A DNA stretch of 64,000 nt from Sphingobacterium sp. SRCM116780 (GTDB taxonomy: Bacteria > Bacteroidota > Bacteroidia > Sphingobacteriales > Sphingobacteriaceae), in NCBI RefSeq assembly GCF_021442025.1, contig NZ_CP090446.1, positions 2,480,001-2,544,000 on the forward strand, given 5' to 3'. The notes under the pieces were generated by a model. It was not told the origin of the DNA and made no database searches. It saw only the letters and a program-made list of their open reading frames with translations. A program made the position numbers and the translations under genes. Shown here one piece after another: positions 45,829 through 54,070 of this stretch; position 1 is the first letter of the stretch; every line of letters starts with the position of its first letter.

Positions 45829-46068
45829 ATGGTAGACATAAATTTTGAAAAGGATTATAAACTCATTGGCGAAAACATACGGAAAATAAGGAAATCTTTA
45901 AATCTTACACAAGAACAATTAGCTAAAAGAAGTGGTGAAAAATTTGATCACGCGAAAATAAGTGATATAGAAAGGGCTAAAGAAGATTTTCAATTTATAA
46001 CGCTATTGAAGATATGTAAAGGTCTTGAAATTACATTGGCAGATTTAATTACTTATAAAGGGAAATAA
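45829..46068 (+). CDS. XRE-family helix-turn-helix regulator
   Basis: 79 aa. Single HTH_3 domain: IGENIRKIRKSLNLTQEQLAKRSG, then KISDIERAKEDFQFITLLKICKGLEI. Size and fold are those of small phage-repressor-like or restriction-controller-like regulators. It is 6 bp ahead of the nuclease gene and likely co-transcribed. A TTG start at 45802 is rejected because of the promoter box there. Confidence 0.9.
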   Translation: MVDINFEKDYKLIGENIRKIRKSLNLTQEQLAKRSGEKFDHAKISDIERAKEDFQFITLLKICKGLEITLADLITYKGK

Positions 46069-46074
46069 AGGAAA

Positions 46075-46575
46075 ATGAATATTATTAAGATAAGTATCAA
46101 ATATTTTCTTTCCTTTCTTATACTTTTTCTACCAATCATTTGCTTTTGCGGAATTATTAAAGGTAAAGTTGTTCGAGTTTCAGATGGTGATACGATAACC
46201 ATTCTTGATTCAACCAATACGCAAATCAGAGTTCGCTTTTATGGAATTGATTGTCCTGAAAAAGGACAAGATTTTGCAAATGTAGCGAGGCAGTTTACGT
46301 CAGACTTATGTTTTTCTAAAATGGTAACTGTTGATGTTAAAGATATCGATCGGTATGGAAGAAGAGTTGGCATCGTCTGGACGAGTGACTCTGTTGATGT
46401 CAATTTAGCATTACTAAAATCAGGTCTTGCTTGGCATTATAAGATGTTTGATAAATCGGATGAGTTTGCTCAGGCGGAACATTTGGCACAACTTAATAAA
46501 TCTGGTTTGTGGAGACAACGTAACGCCGTAAGACCTTGGGAGTATAGGAGGAGTAAGAAGTTAAGACTTATATAG
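46075..46575 (+). CDS. Thermonuclease (SNase-fold) exported nuclease
   Basis: 166 aa. N-terminal signal/anchor (about 1-26), then a staphylococcal-nuclease OB fold: VSDGDTITI with D37/D39 for calcium, RFYGIDCPE with R54 and E62, DRYGRRVGIVW with the second catalytic Arg, and the C-terminal GLWRQRNAVRPWEYR. It cuts DNA and RNA, outside the cytoplasm if the signal is cleaved. Its 3' part is duplicated in degraded form at 46915-47040. Co-transcribed with the XRE regulator. Confidence 0.9.
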   Translation: MNIIKISIKYFLSFLILFLPIICFCGIIKGKVVRVSDGDTITILDSTNTQIRVRFYGIDCPEKGQDFANVARQFTSDLCFSKMVTVDVKDIDRYGRRVGIVWTSDSVDVNLALLKSGLAWHYKMFDKSDEFAQAEHLAQLNKSGLWRQRNAVRPWEYRRSKKLRLI

Positions 46576-46687
46576 ATAAGGGTAACGCTGGATGAAAATG
46601 AAAGCTATTTGCTAATTTCTAAAGAGATAAAAACCATAAAAGAATTTGAAAATCGAAAAATAGACATTAAAAAATATAATCCTAATT

Positions 46688-46912
46688 ATGAAAAAGCTAA
46701 CCTTAATTATTTTTCTGCTCTCCATGACCTCTATTGTTTTTGGACAGGAATTGACAACCAATACAACAAAAACAATCACCCAATCTGGCATTGGTTTAGG
46801 TTCGGTAATCGCTGTTGTTACTTCATGGGAGAGAAATAAATCAATACTATGGGCTATTTTCCACGGTATCTGCAGCTGGCTGTATGTGATCTATTTTGCT
46901 TTTACTAGGTAA
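46688..46912 (+). CDS. Small exported membrane protein
   Basis: 74 aa. Signal peptide MKKLTLIIFLLSMTSIVFGQ, then ITQSGIGLGSVIAVVTSWER and a second hydrophobic stretch SILWAIFHGICSWLYVIYFAF. The GLGSxIAVVxSWxRNxSIxWAxxHG pattern is that of small Bacteroidota inner-membrane proteins of unknown role. Lies between the intact nuclease and its decayed copy. Confidence 0.6.
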   Translation: MKKLTLIIFLLSMTSIVFGQELTTNTTKTITQSGIGLGSVIAVVTSWERNKSILWAIFHGICSWLYVIYFAFTR

Positions 46913-46914
46913 GG

Positions 46915-47040
46915 ATTTAGAGGTGTTTGCTCAGGCTGAACACTTAGCTAAATTCTTTTAATATGGGTTGGGAATAGTATCTAATACTCTAAGACCTTCA
47001 GGGTATAGGAGGATAAGAAATTGAGATTTACTAGACAAGT
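46915..47040 (+). pseudogene. Decayed duplicate of the thermonuclease 3' end
   Basis: This stretch aligns with the last 40 codons of the nuclease gene and its downstream sequence: TTTGCTCAGGCTGAACACTT matches TTTGCTCAGGCGGAACATTT, and later CTAAGACCTTCAGGGTATAG matches GTAAGACCTTGGGAGTATAG. Frameshifts and stops break the frame. Similarity seems to continue past the stop into the start of the next gene (AAGTTAAAGCTATAGG vs AAATGAAAGCTATTTG). It records a partial tandem duplication. Confidence 0.7.
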
Positions 47041-47070
47041 GTAATTCTGGACAAAAGTTAAAGCTATAGG

Positions 47071-47538
47071 ATGATTTTTAAGGAGATTAAAGGCAATGAG
47101 TTGTATTTATATATCAATGGCGACCTCGTTTATAAACGTTGGTTAGATACTGGACAATCTAAAGTATTTGATGTGATGGCTTATGATAAATACACGCATT
47201 CGAGTATTTGTGATCTACAATATGAACATCAAAATAGATTAATTATATTCAAAGCTATTCTGCGACTAAAATCAACAGAAACTGGTGGTCGTAAAAATGG
47301 TATTATAAGCGGTTATCGTCCAAATCATGTTTTTGAATATACAATAGATGGAAAAATAGATCAAACATATATTGGTGATATTGTCTTTGAAAATGACAAT
47401 GAGATTCAACCTGGTGAAGAGCGTTCTGTTACTGTACGATTCTTAATGTATCAACCTATTGAGAAATACTTGACAAAAGGTCGAATATGGTGGATTCATG
47501 AAGGTCCGCATCAAATCGGTGAAGCTGAAATTATTTAA
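47071..47538 (+). CDS. Free-standing EF-Tu domain III-like protein
   Basis: 155 aa. About residues 1-55 are unrecognised (ELYLYINGDLVYKRWLDTG). From about residue 60 the sequence follows the EF-Tu C-terminal beta-barrel: IIFKAILRLKSTETGGRKNG, GYRPNHVFEY, a PGEERSVTVRF equivalent of the PGD-N-xxxxV strand, and WWIHEGPHQIGEAEII, which matches the REGxxTVGAGxV ending. No GTPase domain is present, so it is not a translation factor; it may mimic EF-Tu or bind tRNA or EF-Ts-like partners. Function unknown. It sits next to the nuclease duplication. Confidence 0.7.
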   Translation: MIFKEIKGNELYLYINGDLVYKRWLDTGQSKVFDVMAYDKYTHSSICDLQYEHQNRLIIFKAILRLKSTETGGRKNGIISGYRPNHVFEYTIDGKIDQTYIGDIVFENDNEIQPGEERSVTVRFLMYQPIEKYLTKGRIWWIHEGPHQIGEAEII

Positions 47539-47695
47539 TGATAATGGTTTGCAAAATATCTTGATTAGTAGTACAGACTTTCCTCCTATTAAAAATTCTC
47601 GTTAATTAAATCACTGTTATTATTTATATAAAAAACAATAGATATCTTAGGATATATATTGCCTAAAAAATTCAAGTTTTATTAAATATTGAGTT

Positions 47696-47711
47696 TTACG
47701 GAAAACCGTAA
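47696..47711. promoter_or_regulatory. Palindrome TTACGG-N4-CCGTAA, copy 1
   Basis: TTACGGAAAACCGTAA, a perfect 6-bp palindrome with a 4-bp spacer, 150 bp before the 5'-nucleotidase start. Two more copies with the same spacing occur at 49098 and 60111. The surrounding gap 47539-47860 is AT-rich with no supported gene. Confidence 0.5.
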
Positions 47712-47860
47712 GCTATAATATAAAATGATAAATAAATTTGCTGAAAGAAATGCTATCACTAAATCTTACAGAAGATATCTAGGGTGTGACTAAAGTATTT
47801 TACGATTATATATAGCCAAAATAATTAATCTGTTATTATTAAAATTTATTCTAAAATATT

Positions 47861-48805
47861 ATGCCATTAGATTTATCAGATGTATTAGTGATTGGGGTTT
47901 CTAGTCGTGCCCTTTTTAATTTAGAAGTTGAAAATGAAATATTCAATCAACAAGGAATATCAGGATATAGAAAATATCAGCAAGATCACGAAAATGAAGC
48001 TTTAGAGCCTGGAACGGCCTTTCATTTAGTACAAAGTTTACTGCATCTTAATTCTAATGCAAAAAAAAGAATAGTTGAAGTAGTAGTAATGTCACGAAAC
48101 AGCCCTGAAACAGGTGTGCGTATTATGAATTCTTTAAGAGATCATCATTTAGATATAACTCGAATTGCCTTGAGTGGAGGGGAACCATTAGCTGCCTATA
48201 TTGATGCTTTTGATATCGATCTTTTTCTAAGCAAAGACGAAAAAGATGTACAAACTGTTATAGACTCAAAAACTTGTGCAGCTGCATACATATATGAACC
48301 CCCAACGGAATTTAAACCTTTAGATAATCGAGTGAAAATTGCATTTGATGCAGATGCTGTCATATTTTCTGACGAATCTGAAAACAGATATAAAAAAGAA
48401 GGAATAGAAGCTTTTCACAAACACGAACAAGAAAATGAAGATGTTCCTCTACAAGAAGGACCGTTTGCCAAATTATTGATTAAACTATCAAAAATTCAAG
48501 AACAGATTCCTGGTACTATTGAATTATCTCCATTAAGAATTGCTATTGTAACGGCAAGAAATGCACCCTCGCATATGAGAGTTATTAAAACGTTACGTAA
48601 ATGGGGAGTATATGTTGATGAAGCCTACTTCCTAGGAGGGCTTTCTAAAGATAAAGTTTTAAAAGCTTTTGGAGCACATATTTTCTTTGATGATCAAGAT
48701 GTACATCTGAAAGACTCGTCGAAGTTTGTTCCATCCGGACGAGTACCTTATGCATTTGATTCCCCATTGAATAATTTGGATACAACTACTTTAAAAGTAG
48801 AATAA
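47861..48805 (+). CDS. Cytosolic 5'-nucleotidase family protein (NT5C1-like)
   Basis: 314 aa, no signal peptide. Matches the 5'-nucleotidase family (PF06189 type), HAD-like: VKIAFDADAVIFSDESE with catalytic D163/D165, RIAIVTARNAPSHMRVIKTL as the Thr/Arg motif, and AHIFFDDQDVHL near the end; N-terminal VLVIGVSSRALFNLE and SRNSPETGVRIMNSL are also family hallmarks. Dephosphorylates nucleoside monophosphates such as AMP or IMP. Monocistronic within the accessory stretch; a role in nucleotide signalling or defence is only speculation. Confidence 0.88.
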   Translation: MPLDLSDVLVIGVSSRALFNLEVENEIFNQQGISGYRKYQQDHENEALEPGTAFHLVQSLLHLNSNAKKRIVEVVVMSRNSPETGVRIMNSLRDHHLDITRIALSGGEPLAAYIDAFDIDLFLSKDEKDVQTVIDSKTCAAAYIYEPPTEFKPLDNRVKIAFDADAVIFSDESENRYKKEGIEAFHKHEQENEDVPLQEGPFAKLLIKLSKIQEQIPGTIELSPLRIAIVTARNAPSHMRVIKTLRKWGVYVDEAYFLGGLSKDKVLKAFGAHIFFDDQDVHLKDSSKFVPSGRVPYAFDSPLNNLDTTTLKVE

Positions 48806-48977
48806 AAGTAAAAAATGCTACTGTAAACGTTATTGAAATTTATAAAAACTATACATTCATGGAAAAGGCAAGCTCATCTTCACGATTAGCACCTATTATT
48901 CTATATCAACTATTTGATAAAAAAAAGAAATAGCTTCTTTTAAAAATCATAAAACTCTATTCATTCATTTCACTTAA

Positions 48978-49154
48978 TGCATGGTTATCAAATAACCATC
49001 AAATAAAAACAAGGAATCTATTAAAGCTTTAGGCCCAAAAAGGAAAATACTGAGAAGTTTTTAGATCGATAAACGAAAAATGAAATGTGCTAGAGACTTA
49101 CGGTTTCCCGTATTTTAAATACATAAATGAATTCTAATTTTGCATGGTTATCAA
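48978..49154. repeat. Gap with a 14-bp direct repeat and a small hairpin
   Basis: TGCATGGTTATCAA occurs at 48978-48991 and again at 49141-49154; the first copy is also the left arm of a hairpin (ATGGTTAT/ATAACCAT, 48981-48999). The second copy contains the ATG of the small ORF at 49144. No other gene is supported in 48806-49143. Confidence 0.35.
49098..49113. promoter_or_regulatory. Palindrome TTACGG-N4-CCGTA, copy 2
   Basis: TTACGGTTTCCCGTAT: same arms and spacing as copies 1 and 3, with one terminal mismatch. It lies 31 bp before the small ORF at 49144. Confidence 0.45.
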
Positions 49155-49335
49155 GAAAATTATAAATTACATTAGTCATTATCAACCTATCATGCAAAAT
49201 CGCAGATTCTTAAAAGTAATCAATACTTGGGTATTTTTCATAATGATATTAACAGCAATATTCGGCGGATTAGAGATTGCTTTTATATGTTTCATTGTTT
49301 TCGTTGTAATGCTCTTGTTAATATATTTGGAATAA
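49144..49335 (+). CDS. Possible small membrane protein
   Basis: 63 aa: a basic N-terminus (MVIKKIINYISHY) and two hydrophobic stretches (VINTWVFFIMILTAIF, IAFICFIVFVVMLLLIYL). The TTACGG palindrome lies just upstream. Composition fits a membrane microprotein, but AT-rich DNA can yield such ORFs by chance. Confidence 0.35.
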   Translation: MVIKKIINYISHYQPIMQNRRFLKVINTWVFFIMILTAIFGGLEIAFICFIVFVVMLLLIYLE

Positions 49336-49928
49336 AAATTCCTAAAGTATCTGAACTGAGATAAAGCCAATGGACAAGCTGTATTTTATTTCTAATGTCA
49401 CATGATTCCTCGGTTTGTCGGAAACATCGAAAATCCTAGAGATAGTGCGATATTGAATAAGGTAAGTTATTGAGAATTAATTCTACTCCAATTTTCTTCC
49501 TGAAACAAGTTCAATATTAAATAGACTTTTATTTATTCAAAAATTAATTAAGAAATATTGAGTAGCTTCTATATAGAATATCACGGTTCTTAACGTCAAA
49601 ATCTACATTTCTTATTTAAGCAGAGTTAGGTATAATCATGCCATATAGGCATAATTACTTATAACATGACATAAAGGTAATGTCATAGTGGCGGAAATTA
49701 AAAATAATAGACCTGTTTATTGTAAAATAATAGACAGGCAACATTATTGTTAAATAGGTTTATTTAAACTTAAATACAATTATATGATATAAACAAAATA
49801 AATTTTCAAAGAGTTAACGAGGTAAAACTTTGAAACCGTTAGAATTATTTTAAATTAATGTTGTCGATGTGCAAAGATATAAACTAATTCTAATTCGTCA
49901 ATAATTTTAACACTTTTTTTTAACAGGA
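49336..49928. other. Hairpin-rich non-coding gap
   Basis: No gene is visible. The stretch 49638-49738 holds three successive inverted repeats: ATGCC/GGCAT (49638-49652), ATGACAT/ATGTCAT (49666-49686) and CCTGT/ACAGG (49712-49738), plus a direct repeat AAAATAATAGAC (49701-49712 and 49724-49735). The cluster could be a structured RNA or a protein-binding array. Confidence 0.35.
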
Positions 49929-49945
49929 GTGGTATAATCTACCAC
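49929..49945. promoter_or_regulatory. Palindrome GTGGTA-N5-TACCAC before gene 49972
   Basis: Six-bp perfect arms with spacer TAATC, 27 bp before the start codon; it would overlap the promoter or 5' leader. Candidate operator. Confidence 0.4.
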
Positions 49946-49971
49946 AATTCATAACTATAAATAAATAAAAT

Positions 49972-50871
49972 ATGGCTTTAAAATTTACAAAACATTTTGG
50001 AATAAGTAAAAATACACCAATCAGTTTCGTTGACATTCCTATTGATGACAATGATTTGGAAGCCTTTATATGCCCTTTTTTAATAGAGAAGCATAAAAAG
50101 GATAAACTTGAACTACAAGTCTCTCAGAGAATTAAAAATTTTTTAAGAGAGCTAAATACGACCTACATCAAAACAAATGATGTAAACAATGGAATTTCAT
50201 TTCTTGACCACTTACATGAACCAAATGAATATCACTTAGGATATTCTTCAACCAACAAAGGTAAAGCTGTATCTAAATCTAAAGCCAATGATATCTTTAA
50301 TGCTTTAAGAAACAATGCCTTTTCCAAACAAAACTCTTCTATTACTAACGAAGCACATAATGTTTTGTTACTTGTTGATGGTATTGGACAAGATATTATG
50401 TCTGATATCATTTCAAATGTCTGTAGAGATATTTTTGCTAATTTTACTAGTAAAGAATGTTTAAGATTAGGAATAAGTACTAAACCTATAGATATAGAAT
50501 TTTACAACGATAAAGCAAACAAGTGGGAAACAACGATTGTTGATTTACCACAATTTGGAAGACACATAATTTTAGTCCCAACGACTATCTTATCTTCAAA
50601 GAGAGAATTCGCTAGTAGATATAATTGGTTTGTTTCCGCTAATTATATTTCCAAAGAGGTATTAAATATGTCCACCCCTCCATCTCAAAAAATGATTAGT
50701 AAAATGAAAGATGGGACTAAAAAAGCTATTATTAAAGAAATATACAAGCATTATAAAAAACCTAAAAAAAATCTTGTAGATTTCGTTATACAATATAGTA
50801 ATTCTTTGGATGAGTTTATTGAATATGCTAAAATAAACTATCCAGAACTGAACCTCGAGAATTTAAATTAA
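49972..50871 (+). CDS. Unrecognised protein beside defence genes
   Basis: 299 aa, cytoplasmic by composition. Conserved-looking landmarks: DIPIDDNDLEAFICPFLIEK near the start, HLGYSSTNKGKAVSKS near 90, LLLVDGIGQDIMSDIISNVC near 128-150, and DLPQFGRHIILVPTTILSSK in the middle. I loosely associate the LGYS...GKG and GIGxDxxSDxxxNxxR patterns with uncharacterised proteins from defence islands but cannot name a family. It is a single-gene unit with its own palindrome and a strong terminator, pointing tail-to-tail at the RES operon. Confidence 0.75.
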   Translation: MALKFTKHFGISKNTPISFVDIPIDDNDLEAFICPFLIEKHKKDKLELQVSQRIKNFLRELNTTYIKTNDVNNGISFLDHLHEPNEYHLGYSSTNKGKAVSKSKANDIFNALRNNAFSKQNSSITNEAHNVLLLVDGIGQDIMSDIISNVCRDIFANFTSKECLRLGISTKPIDIEFYNDKANKWETTIVDLPQFGRHIILVPTTILSSKREFASRYNWFVSANYISKEVLNMSTPPSQKMISKMKDGTKKAIIKEIYKHYKKPKKNLVDFVIQYSNSLDEFIEYAKINYPELNLENLN

Positions 50872-50878
50872 TATTTTT

Positions 50879-50907
50879 AATGTGAGCTATTTTAAATAGC
50901 TCACATT
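50879..50907. terminator. Terminator after gene 49972
   Basis: Fourteen-bp perfect stem AATGTGAGCTATTT / AAATAGCTCACATT around one T, followed by TTC. The symmetric A/T feet allow use from both sides between convergent units. Confidence 0.82.
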
Positions 50908-51104
50908 TTCTCAATAACATATTCTAGAACAATACAATTAAAGCAATAAAATCAAAAGTATCTGTTTATTATTGTTCACTTTTTTGATACATTCTTTATT
51001 AGAAAGTGTCAATTTTCTTAGTACTTGGTCTGAATTTGGAAATACATAAACAACGTAAGTTTATAATAGACCTCATAAATTATCTTTTTAACTATTTTAG
51101 ATTT

Positions 51105-52172
51105 TCAGTTCCATTTATATTTCAACTCTTTAATCTGATAATGTTCAACAGAAATACATTCCAAATTATTGTCATTAAATACTGCTAGATTATATCCCCC
51201 ATCTTTCATAGCACTTCTATATTCCACAGCATTAAAGTTCAAAGATTTTATATACTCGCACAGATACTGTGTCGGTAAATAATCTAAATTGACATCTTGC
51301 TTACGCACTGGTTTTGAAAGCTCTTCTTCCAATTTCAACAGATAAGGTCGAATGAGCATAAATTCCTCAATATCAAAACCTTTATCCTGAATCTCAAAAG
51401 GTCCAAAATCAACAATATTTTTTAGTGAGATGATTTGCAGAGGAGCCGTCAAAACGAAACTTCCGATACTGATAGATTCATGCAAAGAGATACGAGTTTC
51501 ATAAAGTGTCGTTTCCTCTTGATCTGAAATGTAGAGATAAGGAATTCCAACAGGATTAGCTCGCCCAGGTGTTGTAACGGCTTTAGGAGGTTTACCTAAT
51601 TGTTCTTTTGAAAGGGGGAGATCGCTGATGCGTGCACGATAAAAACGAGTTCCTGCCGGATAGGTCTTTGCAAACCGAGCAAATGTAGATTCTAATAGTT
51701 CCAAATCTAATTTCTTTGAAATAAAAAAGCGATTCTCTCCTTTTATCTCGCTGGCAAATGTGTCCCATTCTATCGTGTAGGAGTCATCTTCGGCTTCTCC
51801 ATTGAGATAGATTTGCAATTCGACAGGTTGCTCAAATAATGGTTCGTTAAAACCAACCCAACCACGACCAATCTGATTAATCAATTGCTTTACACCTTTT
51901 GATTTTAGCTTCGTGGGATTAAATAAGCCGGGCCAATAACGAAGTATGTGCTCATGCATGGAGACCGCTTTGTTTTCCTTTAAAGAGGATACTGCGGTAG
52001 GATGGTTAACATAGAGTTCAAATAAAGCATCAAAAATATCGGATAGCTCTTCACAGGCGATTATACTAACTTCACTACTTTCACAAAAATCGCAATCACC
52101 TTTTCCATTAGTCTCAGCTTCTATCCTATTTTGCAACCCTTGGTCGGCAAAACAGTGGACACAGCAATTCAT
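51105..52172 (-). CDS. RES-domain protein with N-terminal zinc-binding region (putative NAD+ phosphorylase effector)
   Basis: 355 aa. Residues 1-35 hold two Cys pairs (C4/C7 and C27/C30) that look like a zinc ribbon; about 36-160 is a helical HEPN/RES-associated region. The RES domain spans about 165-345: R179 in FYRARISD, GRANPVGIPYLYIS, E225 in TLYETR, DYLPTQYLCEYIKS and S320 in EYRSAMKDGGYNLAVF, giving the Arg-Glu-Ser set that names the family. RES proteins such as MbcT degrade NAD+ by phosphorolysis or modify targets with ADP-ribose, and are toxins in RES-Xre pairs. No Xre antitoxin is adjacent. Third gene of the operon, 12 bp after the sce7725-like gene. Confidence 0.87.
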   Translation of the reverse strand: MNCCVHCFADQGLQNRIEAETNGKGDCDFCESSEVSIIACEELSDIFDALFELYVNHPTAVSSLKENKAVSMHEHILRYWPGLFNPTKLKSKGVKQLINQIGRGWVGFNEPLFEQPVELQIYLNGEAEDDSYTIEWDTFASEIKGENRFFISKKLDLELLESTFARFAKTYPAGTRFYRARISDLPLSKEQLGKPPKAVTTPGRANPVGIPYLYISDQEETTLYETRISLHESISIGSFVLTAPLQIISLKNIVDFGPFEIQDKGFDIEEFMLIRPYLLKLEEELSKPVRKQDVNLDYLPTQYLCEYIKSLNFNAVEYRSAMKDGGYNLAVFNDNNLECISVEHYQIKELKYKWN

Positions 52173-52184
52173 AAATAATTGAAT

Positions 52185-53126
52185 TTAAATTAATCCCTGA
52201 ATTAATTCGATATGATGCATAATGGAAAGCTTTTTGACGACTCCAAGTCCTGGAAATGCCTCGCGTGCATGCAGATCACGAAAAGATTTTATTGCCAAAC
52301 TGTCCTTTAACTCTAGTTGGTTACAAAAGTTAACTAATTTTGTCAATGCTTCATAAAATTTACCTGCTACATCAAGCGTGTCATCATTCGTATTGGAAAC
52401 AAAATGATGAATACGGATTTCATCTTGTCCTGGATCACGATAGGTTAAATGAATGACAACAGCTTTGGGTAACATTCCTCCTTCTATCCAGCTGTCTCCA
52501 ATGGATTGATAATCTGAGAAAACTGCAAAGCCTTCATTTCGATAGTAAAAACAATCACTTGAAAATGATTCATCCAAATCATTGGCATAATCGGCGTTGA
52601 CTCTTTGTTTTCTAAAATAATCACCTAAAATACCCAAAGTTTCTACTCTGAACTTACGCCTTAACGCAAATACATGATTGATATGAATCGTGTTATACAA
52701 GCAGGTAGTATCCTGCGAATATTTACTTAACTCCTCTAATTTCCGTACTGGAGCCATATGAATTAGTGCATAGCCCGTCTTATCAAAACCTTGATCCTGA
52801 GCAACATTTTGTAATAAAACCACGTCAGAATCTCCCTCAATCAAAAATGTTGGTATAATATTATCTATTCCTTGTGCAATTTGCTCACTAATAAAGGTTA
52901 TAATCTCATCCGTCTTTCCTACTAATTGACCAACTTTGGGATTGACAATTAATTGTATTTTCACCTCGAATTGTTTCAACACTTTTAGAGCTGTTGAAAT
53001 AGATTTTAAACCTATTTTCACAGGTTCAACAATAGGAATAATTTTATTAGGGTTTAAAGGCAAAGCCGCTAATTCGCGTAAAGCGATTAGTTCAAACTGC
53101 TTACCTCTAAGATAAGGGAAATACAT
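52185..53126 (-). CDS. sce7725-like / beta-family protein
   Basis: 313 aa from ATG 53126; a TTG 6 nt upstream is less likely. The start MYFPYLRGKQFELIALREL and the region NPNKIIPIVEPVK are hallmarks of the family called beta protein or sce7725 family; the rest alternates strands and helices like a TIM-barrel-type fold (IQLIVNPKVG, IIPTFLIEGDS, AVFSDYQSIGDSW). Biochemical role unknown. Begins 6 nt after the stop of the sce7726-like gene and is followed by the RES gene, so all three should be made together. Confidence 0.85.
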   Translation of the reverse strand: MYFPYLRGKQFELIALRELAALPLNPNKIIPIVEPVKIGLKSISTALKVLKQFEVKIQLIVNPKVGQLVGKTDEIITFISEQIAQGIDNIIPTFLIEGDSDVVLLQNVAQDQGFDKTGYALIHMAPVRKLEELSKYSQDTTCLYNTIHINHVFALRRKFRVETLGILGDYFRKQRVNADYANDLDESFSSDCFYYRNEGFAVFSDYQSIGDSWIEGGMLPKAVVIHLTYRDPGQDEIRIHHFVSNTNDDTLDVAGKFYEALTKLVNFCNQLELKDSLAIKSFRDLHAREAFPGLGVVKKLSIMHHIELIQGLI

Positions 53127-53132
53127 AGGCAA

Positions 53133-54020
53133 TTATAATAGGTTCTTACTTAGATTATTAATCATAGTAAGATACGCTTTTTTATTGTATTTCGCCTGAT
53201 AAAAAGAGAAGTTCACAAAAGATGGTAGATCTCCTTGTGTCAGATACATATTCGTTTGCTTGTCGATACGATTCTTCAAGATGTGGCAATACATGCTTTG
53301 AACATCTTCAATAGGTAATTCATTCAGAACCGTTAAGCATGCTCGGTAATAAAATACAGGTGTTACTTCGGGTAGAAAGCCTACTAACTCCTTAACGAGT
53401 CTGCTATATTCGGGTTTACGCAAGGAAGCCATCATAAAGCTAGCATCTAGAAATTCTTTATTATTGATAGCTGGACGAAATTGAGCGACCTCTCCTTCTT
53501 CTGTATAGATCAATACACCTACATAGTTTGGGAGTATACTGAGATACTTGTCCAATAGGGAGATATGTGTAAACAAATAAACTTCGGTAAATGCTTTGTA
53601 ATAGTCATTCAATTGACTTTCTAGACGTTCGGGTGTATCTAGTTCGGTCTTGATTTCAAAAACCTTGTTAGTACCATTAATGAGTACCGCATCGGCAATG
53701 GATTGACCGATACGAAATTCATTGAGTAGAATGGTATCATCCATGGCGTAATATTCCATGACAAAATCATTCAGCAATTTGTTTTTATAGATGTACTCAT
53801 GTCTATATTGTTGCTCCAGTATTTGATAAGAATAGGATATCAAATCGCTCAGGCATCTTGGTTTTGCTGTCTCCGTATTATCCCAGCCAATAGACTTCTT
53901 CATACGACGGATATATGTCGACTGATTGGTGCTATTGCCTAGCTTCTTAAATGCCGCATGAGACACTAAAGAGGCCAATTCACGCAATTGTGCTTTATCA
54001 TATGTGGGGCATGGTTGCAT
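53133..54020 (-). CDS. sce7726-like protein with PD-(D/E)XK nuclease signature
   Basis: 295 aa. The N-terminal third is helical (LRELASLVSHAAFKKLG). The centre carries a nuclease-type motif: E101 in NEFRIG, D110 in SIADAVLING, then E122-I-K124 in KVFEIKTELDT and Q136 in a following helix, which is the PD-(D/E)XK order. Family name sce7726 comes from the conserved gene neighbour of sce7725. First gene of the operon; a TAGATTTG box lies only 5 bp upstream of this ATG and a palindrome at 54071. Target (DNA or RNA) unknown. Confidence 0.85.
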   Translation of the reverse strand: MQPCPTYDKAQLRELASLVSHAAFKKLGNSTNQSTYIRRMKKSIGWDNTETAKPRCLSDLISYSYQILEQQYRHEYIYKNKLLNDFVMEYYAMDDTILLNEFRIGQSIADAVLINGTNKVFEIKTELDTPERLESQLNDYYKAFTEVYLFTHISLLDKYLSILPNYVGVLIYTEEGEVAQFRPAINNKEFLDASFMMASLRKPEYSRLVKELVGFLPEVTPVFYYRACLTVLNELPIEDVQSMYCHILKNRIDKQTNMYLTQGDLPSFVNFSFYQAKYNKKAYLTMINNLSKNLL

Positions 54021-54024
54021 AGCA

Positions 54025-54032
54025 CAAATCTA
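54025..54032 (-). promoter_or_regulatory. TAGATTTG -7 box before the sce7726 operon
   Basis: Minus-strand TAnnTTTG match ending 5 bp before the ATG at 54020. If used, the mRNA would start at or within the start codon (leaderless), so it is either a leaderless promoter or a chance match. Confidence 0.3.
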
Positions 54033-54070
54033 GGAATTTATAATGAGTAATCCATTTGGATAACATATGA

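Noticed and set aside
51006..51188. 60-aa plus-strand frame
   Set aside because: Antisense to the end of the RES gene and low complexity; no support.
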